Assembly (NCBI RefSeq): GCF_018449515.1
Contig: NZ_JAAVUQ010000028.1
Location: 43,782 to 107,781 of the forward strand
Direction of reading: 5' to 3'
From: Caballeronia sp. dw_19
Lineage (GTDB): Bacteria > Pseudomonadota > Gammaproteobacteria > Burkholderiales > Burkholderiaceae
DNA: 64,000 nucleotides
Shown: in pieces, positions 17,577-29,859 of the stretch
Position numbering within the stretch: position 1 is the stretch's first letter
Layout of the letters: every line of letters begins with the position of its first letter
The notes under the pieces: model-generated
The model's database searches: none
What the model was told of the DNA's origin: nothing
Seen by the model: the letters and a program-made list of their open reading frames with translations, nothing else
Program-made: the position numbers and the translations under genes

Positions 17577-18418
17577 TCGAGAACCGTCGCGGTTTTGACC
17601 TGTTTTGCCACGCGGTGCTGATCGTGGGCGTGGTGCTGGTCGTGTTTCCGGTGTACATCGCCTTCTGCGCGGCCACCATGAGCGAAGCGGAAGTTTTCAG
17701 CGTGCCGCTTTCGCTGGTTCCGAGCACGCATTTGTTCGAGAACATAGCGAATATCTGGACGCACGGCAGCGGCAACGCAGCGGCGCCGTTCGGCCACATG
17801 CTGTTGAACAGCCTGGTCATGGCGCTTGTGATTTCGATCGGCAAGATCGCTATCTCCATGTTGTCGGCCTACGCCATCGTGTTCTTCCGCTTCCCGTTTA
17901 AAAACCTGGCCTTCTGGCTAATTTTCATCACGCTGATGCTGCCGGTGGAAGTACGGATTTTCCCGACGGTCCAGGTGGTTTCATCGATGCATCTCAGCAA
18001 CACGTACGCCGGACTGACATTGCCGCTGATTGCATCGGCGACGGCGACTTTCCTGTTCCGCCAGTTCTTCATGACGCTGCCCGATGAGCTGATGGAGGCG
18101 GCGCGCATCGACGGCGCCGGGGCATTGCGGTTCTTGTGGGACGTGGTGCTGCCGCTGTCGAAGACGAACATTGCCGCGCTGTTCGTGATCACGTTCATCT
18201 ACGGCTGGAACCAGTATTTGTGGCCGATCCTGATCACCAGCGACCAGTCGCTGCAAACCGCGGTGGTCGGCATCAAGAGCATGATCGCTTCAGGAGACAC
18301 CGCCACCGAATGGCATCTGGTCATGACCGCAACGCTGCTGGCCATGTTGCCGCCGCTCGCGGTTGTACTGACGATGCAGCGCTGGTTCGTGCGCGGTCTC
18401 GTCGATTCCGAAAAATAA
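17573..18418 (+). CDS. ugpE: Glycerol-3-phosphate ABC transporter permease UgpE
   Basis: Second permease subunit of the Ugp importer, pairing with UgpA. 281 aa, six membrane spans, EAA loop EAARIDGAGALRFLWDVVLP near residues 178–197. The 4 nt overlap with ugpA indicates equal expression. A small ABM-domain gene follows after 14 nt, separating ugpE from the ATPase gene ugpC. Confidence 0.95.
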   Translation: MIENRRGFDLFCHAVLIVGVVLVVFPVYIAFCAATMSEAEVFSVPLSLVPSTHLFENIANIWTHGSGNAAAPFGHMLLNSLVMALVISIGKIAISMLSAYAIVFFRFPFKNLAFWLIFITLMLPVEVRIFPTVQVVSSMHLSNTYAGLTLPLIASATATFLFRQFFMTLPDELMEAARIDGAGALRFLWDVVLPLSKTNIAALFVITFIYGWNQYLWPILITSDQSLQTAVVGIKSMIASGDTATEWHLVMTATLLAMLPPLAVVLTMQRWFVRGLVDSEK

Positions 18419-18432
18419 CGGAGGTTCGTTCA

Positions 18433-18741
18433 ATGATCCTTGAAGTTGCTCAATTGCCGGTGAAGGCGGGCGAAGAGGCCGCGTTTGAAGCCGCGTTTGC
18501 TCAGGCCGAAAAGATTATCTCGGCGCAACCGGGCTATCTCTCGCACGAACTGGTGCGTGGCGCCGACGCGGACAACGGCTCGCATTACGTGTTGCTCGTG
18601 CGCTGGGAAACGGTCGCGGCGCATCAGGAAGGTTTCCGCAATTCCGCCGGCTACCAGACGTGGCGCGAGTTGCTGCATAAATTCTATGAACCGGGTGTCG
18701 CGGTCGCGCATTTTGCGACGGTCGCGGGCGCCCTTAAATGA
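18433..18741 (+). CDS. Antibiotic biosynthesis monooxygenase (ABM) domain protein
   Basis: 102 aa single-domain protein of the dimeric alpha/beta-barrel ABM fold (MILEVAQLPVKAGEEAAFEA, then a histidine-containing core SHYVLLVRWETVAAHQEGF). Members include small monooxygenases and heme-degrading or unknown-function proteins; the substrate here cannot be told. It lies inside the ugp operon, 14 nt after ugpE and 10 nt before ugpC, with GGAGG near its start, so it is co-transcribed with the uptake genes. It may act on a ligand or metabolite linked to glycerophosphodiesters, but this is only inference. Confidence 0.85.
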   Translation: MILEVAQLPVKAGEEAAFEAAFAQAEKIISAQPGYLSHELVRGADADNGSHYVLLVRWETVAAHQEGFRNSAGYQTWRELLHKFYEPGVAVAHFATVAGALK

Positions 18742-18751
18742 AGGCGGGTCG

Positions 18752-19834
18752 ATGGCTGCACTGAGCCTTCAAGGCGTCAAGAAAACCTACGACAGCAAGC
18801 AGTTCGTCCTGCACGGCATCGACGTGGAAGTGACGGACGGCGAATTCGTCGTGATGGTCGGGCCGTCCGGCTGCGGGAAATCGACTTTGCTGCGGATGGT
18901 CGCGGGGCTGGAAAGCGTGTCCGAAGGGACGATTTCCATCGGCGAGAAAGTGGTGAATAGGCTGGAGCCGAAGGACCGGGACATCGCGATGGTGTTCCAG
19001 AACTACGCGCTGTATCCGCATATGAGCGTCGCGCAGAACATGGCGTATGCGCTGAAGATCGGCGGTGTGAGCAAATCGGAAATCGACCGGCGCGTGCAGA
19101 ATGCCGCGAAGATACTGGAACTCGAACCGTTGCTCGCCCGCAAGCCGCGCGAGCTGTCCGGCGGGCAGCGGCAACGTGTGGCAATGGGGCGCGCGATCGT
19201 GCGCGAACCGGCCGTGTTCCTGTTCGATGAACCGCTCTCCAACCTCGACGCCAAGCTGCGCGTGCAAATGCGGCTGGAGATCCAGCGGCTGCACGCGCGT
19301 CTCGCGACCACGAGCCTGTACGTCACGCACGACCAGATCGAAGCGATGACACTCGCGCAGCGCGTGATCGTGATGAATCGCGGCCGTGCCGAGCAGATCG
19401 GGCCGCCGACCGAAGTCTACGAGCGGCCGGCGACGGTGTTCGTGGCAAGCTTTATCGGCTCACCGGCCATGAATCTGCTGGAAGGCCGAGTGTCGGAAGA
19501 CGGATCGGGCTTCGATGTCGCCGGTAACGGGCCACGCCTGCCGCTCGCGGGCATGCAGTCGTTGCAACAGGATCTGAAGGGCCGCGAGTGGGTGTTAGGC
19601 ATTCGGCCGGAACACATGCTGCCGGAGCAGCAGAGCGCGCATGTCACGTTGACGGTCGATTCCTGCGAACTCCTCGGTGCCGATAACCTCGCGCATGGCC
19701 GTTGGGGCAAACACGACGTCGCGGTGCGTTTGCCGCACGAACATCGTCCGGCGCGCGGCGAGGCGCTGGAAGTGGCGCTGCCGGCTCATCGTCTGCACAT
19801 CTTCGATCCGGCGACGGGCTTGCGCGTCAATTAA
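18752..19834 (+). CDS. ugpC: Glycerol-3-phosphate ABC transporter ATPase UgpC
   Basis: ATPase of the Ugp importer (MalK/UgpC family). 360 aa. Walker A GPSGCGKST near residue 37, Q-loop FQNYALYPHM, signature LSGGQRQR, Walker B VFLFDEPLSNLDAKLR, switch His in YVTHDQIEAM. A C-terminal OB/TOBE regulatory domain (from about 240) matches MalK-type ATPases. ATG at 18752; the open extension upstream overlaps the ABM gene in another frame. ugpQ follows after 11 nt. Confidence 0.96.
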   Translation: MAALSLQGVKKTYDSKQFVLHGIDVEVTDGEFVVMVGPSGCGKSTLLRMVAGLESVSEGTISIGEKVVNRLEPKDRDIAMVFQNYALYPHMSVAQNMAYALKIGGVSKSEIDRRVQNAAKILELEPLLARKPRELSGGQRQRVAMGRAIVREPAVFLFDEPLSNLDAKLRVQMRLEIQRLHARLATTSLYVTHDQIEAMTLAQRVIVMNRGRAEQIGPPTEVYERPATVFVASFIGSPAMNLLEGRVSEDGSGFDVAGNGPRLPLAGMQSLQQDLKGREWVLGIRPEHMLPEQQSAHVTLTVDSCELLGADNLAHGRWGKHDVAVRLPHEHRPARGEALEVALPAHRLHIFDPATGLRVN

Positions 19835-19845
19835 TAGGAAAAGCG

Positions 19846-20589
19846 ATGAAAATCTGGCCTTATCCGCGCATCGTTGCGCATCGTGGCGGCGGGAAAGTCG
19901 CGCCGGAAAACACGCTCGACGGTATTGATACCGGTGCGCGTCTCGGTCTGAAAATGATCGAATTCGATGCGAAGTTATCGGCGGATAACGTCGTGTTTTT
20001 GCTACACGACGATCTCGTCGATCGCACGTCGAACGGGCGCGGCGCGGCGAAAAATCTTCGCTACGAAGAACTTGAGCAACTCGATGCCGGAAGCTGGTTC
20101 GATCCGAGTTTCGCCGGTGCGCGCATGCCAACGCTCGCTCAGGTCGCGGAACGGTGTTTTTCGCACGGGTTAGCTGCGAACGTCGAAATCAAGCCGTGCG
20201 AAGGGCGCGATGTTGAAACGGGCGTTTTAGTGGCGCAGGAAGCTGCGCGGCTGTGGTCAGGAGCAGAACCGGCGCCGTTGTTGTCGTCGTTTTCCTACGC
20301 TGCGCTCGAGGCCGCCGCCGGAGCTGCGCCGGATCTGCCGCGCGGCATGCTCTATGAAGCCATTCCCAGCGACTGGCGCGCGCAAACCGCAGCGTTGTCG
20401 TGCGTGTCGCTGCATGCGGATCACCAGACGCTGGACGAGCGTCTGGTCGCCGAGATCAAGGATTCGGGCTTGCGGATACTGGCCTACACCGTCAACGACC
20501 CGGAGCGGGCGCGCGAGCTCGCCGCATGGGGCGTGGACGCGATCTGCACGGACCGGATCGATGTGATCGGCGCGGATTTTCTGGACTGA
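19846..20589 (+). CDS. ugpQ: Glycerophosphodiester phosphodiesterase UgpQ
   Basis: Cytoplasmic GDPD enzyme that splits imported glycerophosphodiesters to glycerol-3-phosphate and an alcohol, completing the job of the ugp transporter. 247 aa, TIM barrel. Catalytic motifs: AHRGGGKVAPENT (His/Arg/Glu), EFDAKLSADNVVFLLHDD (metal Glu/Asp and general-acid His), NVEIKP. ATG at 19846 with AGGA upstream. Last gene of the operon, with a strong terminator 20 bp on. Confidence 0.95.
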   Translation: MKIWPYPRIVAHRGGGKVAPENTLDGIDTGARLGLKMIEFDAKLSADNVVFLLHDDLVDRTSNGRGAAKNLRYEELEQLDAGSWFDPSFAGARMPTLAQVAERCFSHGLAANVEIKPCEGRDVETGVLVAQEAARLWSGAEPAPLLSSFSYAALEAAAGAAPDLPRGMLYEAIPSDWRAQTAALSCVSLHADHQTLDERLVAEIKDSGLRILAYTVNDPERARELAAWGVDAICTDRIDVIGADFLD

Positions 20590-20609
20590 GCGGAAACGAG
20601 CGAACGAGT

Positions 20610-20647
20610 AAAAGCGCGCGCGGAAGCAAATTCCAGCGCGCGTTTTT
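20610..20647. terminator. Terminator shared by ugpQ and the DUF883 gene
   Basis: A GC-rich stem (cgcgcgc at 20615–20621 with gcgcgcg at 20636–20642, capped by ggaa/ttcc) has flanking A on the left and a T-run on the right. It lies between two convergent genes and can serve both. Confidence 0.85.
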
Positions 20648-20668
20648 ACATCGATACAAGCAAAAGGC

Positions 20669-21046
20669 TTATCGGGCGCGGGCCAGCAACACGCCTGCCA
20701 CCAGCGCCAAGCCGCCCACCAGGGCAATGGTTTGCCACGGTTTGTCGTGAATATAGGTGTCCGCATCGGCCAGGGCCGTATTCGCGCGAGCGCGTACCGC
20801 GTCGTGCGTATTATTCAACCGCTCGCGTGCCGAATCCACGCTCTTGCTCAATTGAGCCCGCAGCGCGGCGACGTCGGCCGACGTCCCTTCCGACAGTGTT
20901 TCTTCAATCTCCGAAATCAGCGTGCGTAATTCGCCGCCAATGTCCTGCGCCGCGTCGCGGCTGTGACGCGAAATGCGGCGCGCACGGCGGCTGGTGGAGT
21001 TCCATGAATCTCCGATGGCATCTCGCGTATTGGGGAATGCGTTCAT
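20669..21046 (-). CDS. DUF883 family protein (ElaB/YqjD-like)
   Basis: 125 aa protein with an amphipathic, Glu/Arg/Ala-rich helical body (about 20–95, probable coiled coil: LRTLISEIEETLSEGTSADV) and a C-terminal single membrane segment (TIALVGGLALVAGVLLARAR). This is the DUF883/ElaB layout; E. coli relatives are C-tail-anchored membrane proteins that bind ribosomes in stationary phase. Start at 21046 (MNAFPNTRD) with GGAG about 7 nt upstream; the frame is open further but unsupported. Single-gene unit, function in this organism unknown. Confidence 0.88.
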   Translation of the reverse strand: MNAFPNTRDAIGDSWNSTSRRARRISRHSRDAAQDIGGELRTLISEIEETLSEGTSADVAALRAQLSKSVDSARERLNNTHDAVRARANTALADADTYIHDKPWQTIALVGGLALVAGVLLARAR

Positions 21047-21266
21047 AGGATCGCTCCGTCGATGGATGAATCGTGGGATGGGCCGCGAAAGTGCGGAAAA
21101 ACAAAAGGTGAGCAAGTTGGATGCCGATTCGGCCGCCGCGTTCAACATTGCACGCTCGAGCCTTGCCACACAAGGCATCTCGCGAAAACTAGAAAATCAG
21201 GAAAAGTAGAAACTGCCCGGCCAGGCTCGGAAAAGTGCGTGCTGCGCGTCATATTTACAAGCGCTG

Positions 21267-21313
21267 AAACACAAACGCCGTTACGAGGATTCCCCGCAAC
21301 GGCGTTTGTGTTT
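21267..21313 (-). terminator. Long hairpin downstream of ompW
   Basis: A perfect 16 bp stem (21267–21282 with 21298–21313) and a 15 nt loop lie about 80 bp after the ompW stop and before the DUF883 gene. On the minus strand the stem ends GTGTTT, a weak T-tract, so termination for ompW is likely but not certain. Confidence 0.65.
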
Positions 21314-21363
21314 GTTCTTGGCTTGCTTTGACGGAACAGCGTAAAAACAGAAGGGGTGTCGGC

Positions 21364-21399
21364 GTTTAGAACCGAGTTTAGAACCGAGTTTAGAACCGA
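21364..21399. repeat. Three perfect 12 bp tandem repeats at the ompW 3' end
   Basis: The 12-mer gtttagaaccga occurs three times in a row. Read on the coding (minus) strand each copy carries the codons Arg-Phe-stop, so the end of OmpW (YRF-stop) is followed in frame by TRF-stop and TRF-stop. Confidence 0.95.
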
Positions 21400-22115
21400 T
21401 ACCCGACGTTCAGGTACGTCACGATCGGGTTCAGCTTCAGCTTTGCCTCCGACTTCACGGTGAGCTGACCAACTGGCGTCTGCGCCTGCGTTGTCAGCTT
21501 CGCCGTGGCATGGAGCGGCACGAACGAGAGGGAGAAACCGGCGAACCAGTGATCGTTGAACGCGTATGTAAGGCCTGCATTAAACACGGGAGCCCACGAA
21601 CTATCCGTCGATACGTCGGTCGGACCATGCAGTACGTTGGCTTCGAAAGCGGTGTTCGTGATCTTTGCGTCCGAGAACCACACGCGCGTCACGCCAATAC
21701 CCACATACGGGCGAATCTTCGATTGCGGTTGCATGAAGTAGTACTTCAGCAGCAGCGTCGGGCTCCACTGCTTGGCCGTGCCGAGCGTGCCGTATTGCGA
21801 ATACGACTTTTCGCCTTTCAGGTCGAACGAGGGCGGAATGCCGATAACGAATTCGCCGGCAATATGGTCGGTGACAAAGTAGCCGGCGGTGAAGCCTGCG
21901 GTGTCGGCGTTAGAGAGGCTCGCGCCGGTGTTGGGTACTTCAATGCCGACTGCCGATCCACCCACGCTCGTTTCCTTGAGCGGGCCGCTACTGGAAATAG
22001 GAGCGAAATGGAACCAGCCTGTAGTGACGTAGAAAGTGTTTGCTGACTGGGCATGTGCTGCGCCAGACACGCACGCGAATGCGGCGATCCCCGTAACAAC
22101 CCGTTTTATTTTCAT
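21390..22115 (-). CDS. ompW: OmpW family outer membrane protein
   Basis: Eight-stranded outer-membrane beta barrel for small hydrophobic compounds. 241 aa. Sec signal ends SGAAHA (about residue 22). The body alternates as a barrel, with family landmarks AGYFVTDHIAGEFVIGIP, the TLLLKYYF strand and KIRPYVGIGVTR. It ends in YRF with C-terminal Phe, the usual BAM recognition residue. A strong RBS (GGAGGAG) lies 7 nt before ATG. Monocistronic. The stop codon is embedded in a 12 bp tandem repeat. Confidence 0.93.
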   Translation of the reverse strand: MKIKRVVTGIAAFACVSGAAHAQSANTFYVTTGWFHFAPISSSGPLKETSVGGSAVGIEVPNTGASLSNADTAGFTAGYFVTDHIAGEFVIGIPPSFDLKGEKSYSQYGTLGTAKQWSPTLLLKYYFMQPQSKIRPYVGIGVTRVWFSDAKITNTAFEANVLHGPTDVSTDSSWAPVFNAGLTYAFNDHWFAGFSLSFVPLHATAKLTTQAQTPVGQLTVKSEAKLKLNPIVTYLNVGYRF

Positions 22116-22382
22116 TGAGTGCTCCTCCGAAAAAGCACGCTAATTATGAACAGAACATTTGAAACAAACCATGCTTCGCCTCAGAGCGTTTTCCCTAAGA
22201 AGAATGCTGGCTCCGATTGGGTTAGCGAGCTGCCGGGCTCCTGATTTTCCCGGCTGATGCATGGGTTGCTGCCTATCCCGCACGACTTGAACGAAAAATT
22301 TCAAGGTGGCCCAGAATGTGGCTTTGACGGACCGCCGGAATACCCCGAACCCGACCAACGCTCGACCAACGGAAAATCCAGC

Positions 22383-23090
22383 ATGGCACGGCTTGCACGA
22401 CTCTACGTTCCCGAACAGCCGCAGCACGTCATCTTGCGCGGTCTCGATCAGCAGCCCGCTTTCGTCGAAGCTCCGGACTATGAGCTTTTCATCGAATGCC
22501 TGCGCACCGCCTCCCGCGACCACCATCTCGCCATCCACGCTTATGCGCTGATGCCAGGCGCGGTGCATCTGCTCGTCACTCCCCGCGACGAAGCTAGTCT
22601 CCCGAAAGCCATGCAGGCTGTCGGCCGGCGCTACGTCGCGCATTTCAATCGTCGTTATGCCCGCCGCGGCACCTTGTGGGAAGGCCGCTACCGGGCAACG
22701 GTGATTGAAGGCGAAACCTACTTCCTGCTCGCGAGCCGGGTAGTCGAGATGGCGCCGGTGCATGCCGGCCTCGCGGCCCTCCCGCAAGACTACAAATGGT
22801 CCAGCTACCGCCATCACATCGGCTTGACGCTCGACAGCCTTATAACCGACCACTCGCTGTACTGGAAGCTCGGCAATACGCCGTTCGAACGCCAGCGCGC
22901 CTATACCGAGTTGTGCGAGCAGCCGCTCGATGAACGCGAAGCCAACCGGCTGCTTCAGGCGACGCTCAAGGGCTGGGTGCTCGGCAGCGACTCCTACAGG
23001 GAGTGGGCAGGACGCGCCGCCAACCGGCGCGTCTCACCGTTGCCTCGCGGCCGCCCTCGCAAGATTCGCGAGACTCCTCAGACGCGTTAA
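22383..23090 (+). CDS. Y1-type (REP-associated) transposase-like protein with degenerate HUH motif
   Basis: 235 aa of the Y1 transposase/RAYT family (IS200/IS605-like single-strand nuclease fold). Family motifs: PQHVILRGLDQQ, then IHAYALMPGAVHLLVTP, then RRYVAHFNRRYARRGTLWEGRYRAT with candidate tyrosines, and KWSSYRHH. The usual catalytic HUH (NHVH) reads Ala60-Val61-His62, so one metal-binding His is lost and activity is doubtful. No terminal hairpins or REP arrays are seen beside it. The start at 22383 precedes MARLARLYV; an open extension to 22257 is possible. It sits directly upstream of gltBD and may be a domesticated protein. Confidence 0.87.
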   Translation: MARLARLYVPEQPQHVILRGLDQQPAFVEAPDYELFIECLRTASRDHHLAIHAYALMPGAVHLLVTPRDEASLPKAMQAVGRRYVAHFNRRYARRGTLWEGRYRATVIEGETYFLLASRVVEMAPVHAGLAALPQDYKWSSYRHHIGLTLDSLITDHSLYWKLGNTPFERQRAYTELCEQPLDEREANRLLQATLKGWVLGSDSYREWAGRAANRRVSPLPRGRPRKIRETPQTR

Positions 23091-23123
23091 CGGTGTTTTT
23101 GCGCCGGAACTGAAGAATGACTG

Positions 23124-23165
23124 AACGGCATGACGACAAAAATCGGGATGCCGTTTATTTTTTGC
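23124..23165 (+). terminator. Terminator after the transposase-like gene
   Basis: An 8 bp stem aacggcat/atgccgtt (23124–23131 with 23148–23155) is followed by TATTTTTT. It lies 34 bp after the stop and separates this gene from the gltB promoter. Confidence 0.75.
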
Positions 23166-23242
23166 CTTACTTGATGTGGACCTAATTAAATGGGGCAATC
23201 ATGCACCAACTCGATAATAGGTGTCAGATCAACGCGTTTTGG

Positions 23243-23272
23243 TTGCCAAGTTTTTGATTCATCGCGTATATT
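23243..23272 (+). promoter_or_regulatory. Probable sigma-70 promoter of gltBD
   Basis: TTGCCA (23243–23248) and TATATT (23267–23272) are 18 bp apart. They lie 180 bp before the gltB start, giving a long leader (about 23280–23452) in which I recognise no riboswitch. Confidence 0.55.
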
Positions 23273-23452
23273 TCGTTTTCCGGCAGTTCAGGACGCATCG
23301 CGTCTGTTTGCACGACCGGCTTCGCGTTTTTCGCCCAGGTTCAGGGTCTTGGCCTGCCGGAGGCGCGAGCAACGCACGTAAGCAATGCACGTAGGCCCAA
23401 GCAAGAACATGTTCAACGGCCGCCCGCGGCCCCCCACAGAACACGGTGACCC

Positions 23453-28156
<4,704 letters not shown>

Positions 28157-28186
28157 GCTTCCTTCCGTTTCCGATGACTAGTACGG

Positions 28187-28211
28187 CCCTTCGGCGTTAG
28201 ACGCCGAAGGG
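28187..28211 (+). terminator. Hairpin between gltB and gltD
   Basis: A perfect 11 bp stem (28187–28197 with 28201–28211) and a 3 nt loop, without a T-run. It is probably a processing or stabilising hairpin that sets the gltB:gltD ratio, not a full terminator. Confidence 0.5.
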
Positions 28212-28245
28212 TGGATCAACCCCCAATACAGAGAAAGAGAACCAC

Positions 28246-29712
28246 ATGGGCAAGGCAACCGGTTTTCTCGAGTTCGAGCGCCAGCATGAGACGTACGAAG
28301 CGCCGCTCGCTCGCGTCAAGCATTACAAGGAATTCGTTCACGCGCTGTCCGACGAGAACGCGAAGATCCAGGGCGCGCGTTGCATGGATTGCGGCATTCC
28401 GTTCTGCAATAACGGCTGTCCGGTGAACAACATCATTCCGGACTTCAACGACCTGGTGTTCCAGCAGAACTGGAAGACGGCCATTGACGTGCTGCATTCC
28501 ACGAATAACTTCCCGGAGTTCACCGGGCGCATTTGTCCGGCGCCGTGTGAGACGGCTTGCACGCTCGGTATCAACGACGATCCGGTCGGCATCAAGTCGA
28601 TCGAACACGCCATCATCGATAAAGCCTGGGCCGAAGGCTGGGTCGCACCCTTGCCGTCCAAGCACAAGACTGGCAAGAAGGTGGCCGTGGTCGGATCGGG
28701 TCCCGCCGGATTGGCCGCTGCGCAGCAACTGGCGCGTGCGGGGCATGACGTGACGGTGTTCGAGAAGAACGATCGGATTGGTGGATTGCTGCGATATGGC
28801 ATCCCCGATTTCAAGCTCGAAAAGTGGCTGATCGATCGCCGCATGCGGCAGATGGAAGCCGAAGGCGTGGCGTTCCGGACCAATGTTTTTATCGGTAAGG
28901 ATCCGCTGCCGGGGCATATCGCGAATTCATCGCGTGAAACCATTTCGCCCGATGAGTTGCGTGAGCAATTCGATGCTGTTGTCATTGCAGGCGGCTCGGA
29001 AACGCCGCGTGATTTGCCGGTGCCTGGGCGTGAAATGCAGGGCATCCATTACGCGATGGAATTCCTGCCGCTGCAGAACAGGGTGAATGCCGGCGATACG
29101 GTCGTCGATCAGTTGATTGCCAAGGGCAAGCACGTTGTGGTGATCGGTGGCGGCGATACGGGTTCGGATTGTGTCGGGACATCGAATCGGCATGGCGCGA
29201 AAAGCGTGACGCAGTTCGAGTTGCTTTCACAGCCGCCGGAGACGGAGAACAAGCCGCTGGTGTGGCCGTACTGGCCGATCAAGTTGCGCACGTCGTCGTC
29301 GCATGAGGAAGGCTGCGAGCGCGATTGGTCGGTGGCGACCAAGCGCTTCGAAGGCAAGAACGGCAAGGTTGAAAAGCTGATCGCGGTGCGCGTGGAATGG
29401 AAGGACGGGAAGATGCAGGAAGTGGCGGACTCGGAGTTCGAAATGAAAGCCGATCTGGTGCTGCTCGCGATGGGATTCACGCAGCCCACATCGCCGGTGC
29501 TCGAGGCGTTTGGTGTGGATAAGGACGCGCGCGGGAATGTGAAGGCTTCGACCGAAGGGGAAAAGGCATACTTTACGTCGGTGCCGAAGGTGTTCACCGC
29601 CGGCGATATGCGTCGGGGTCAGTCGCTGGTTGTGTGGGCGATTCGTGAAGGACGGCAGTGCGCGCGCTCGGTCGATGCGTTTTTGATGGGGTCTAGTGAG
29701 TTGCCGCGATAA
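28246..29712 (+). CDS. gltD: Glutamate synthase small subunit GltD
   Basis: Beta subunit of NADPH-GOGAT: oxidises NADPH on FAD and sends electrons to GltB through Fe–S centres. 488 aa. N-terminal cysteine clusters CMDCGIPFCNNGCPVNN and CPAPCETACTL bind the two 4Fe–4S clusters. FAD site VAVVGSGPAGLAAAQQLAR near residue 146; NADPH site VVIGGGDTGSDCVG; C-terminal FAD motif VFTAGDMRRGQSLVVWAI. AGAGAAAG precedes the ATG. Two terminator hairpins follow. Confidence 0.98.
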   Translation: MGKATGFLEFERQHETYEAPLARVKHYKEFVHALSDENAKIQGARCMDCGIPFCNNGCPVNNIIPDFNDLVFQQNWKTAIDVLHSTNNFPEFTGRICPAPCETACTLGINDDPVGIKSIEHAIIDKAWAEGWVAPLPSKHKTGKKVAVVGSGPAGLAAAQQLARAGHDVTVFEKNDRIGGLLRYGIPDFKLEKWLIDRRMRQMEAEGVAFRTNVFIGKDPLPGHIANSSRETISPDELREQFDAVVIAGGSETPRDLPVPGREMQGIHYAMEFLPLQNRVNAGDTVVDQLIAKGKHVVVIGGGDTGSDCVGTSNRHGAKSVTQFELLSQPPETENKPLVWPYWPIKLRTSSSHEEGCERDWSVATKRFEGKNGKVEKLIAVRVEWKDGKMQEVADSEFEMKADLVLLAMGFTQPTSPVLEAFGVDKDARGNVKASTEGEKAYFTSVPKVFTAGDMRRGQSLVVWAIREGRQCARSVDAFLMGSSELPR

Positions 29713-29736
29713 GATTTTTCTCGTGGGATGTTCGTT

Positions 29737-29769
29737 GAAAAGCCGGGCTCGGGGTTTGAGCCCGGTTTC
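29737..29769 (+). terminator. First hairpin after gltD
   Basis: The gccgggctc/gagcccggt stem, extended by A/T and G·T pairs, lies 25 bp after the gltD stop. No clean T-run follows, so it probably acts with the next hairpin. Confidence 0.5.
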
Positions 29770-29810
29770 AGTAGACCATCTGCCGAAAGGCGGCGCATGG
29801 CACATAAGCA

Positions 29811-29847
29811 GGCCGTTTTAACGCAAGTTAAAACGGCCTCGTTTTTA
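29811..29847. terminator. Terminator between gltD and the MFS gene
   Basis: A perfect 12 bp stem (29811–29822 with 29827–29838), a GCAA tetraloop and a following TTTTT. It lies between convergent genes. The stem is A/T-rich in its inner half, and no T-run is seen for the minus strand. Confidence 0.85.
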
Positions 29848-29859
29848 TCCTCAAGAAAC

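Noticed and set aside
21364..21399. 12 bp tandem repeats considered as CRISPR-like
   Set aside because: No spacers and unit far too short; simple tandem duplication.
22383..23090. Intact insertion sequence at the Y1 transposase-like gene
   Set aside because: No terminal hairpins, no REP arrays and a lost HUH histidine, so only a transposase-like gene is called.
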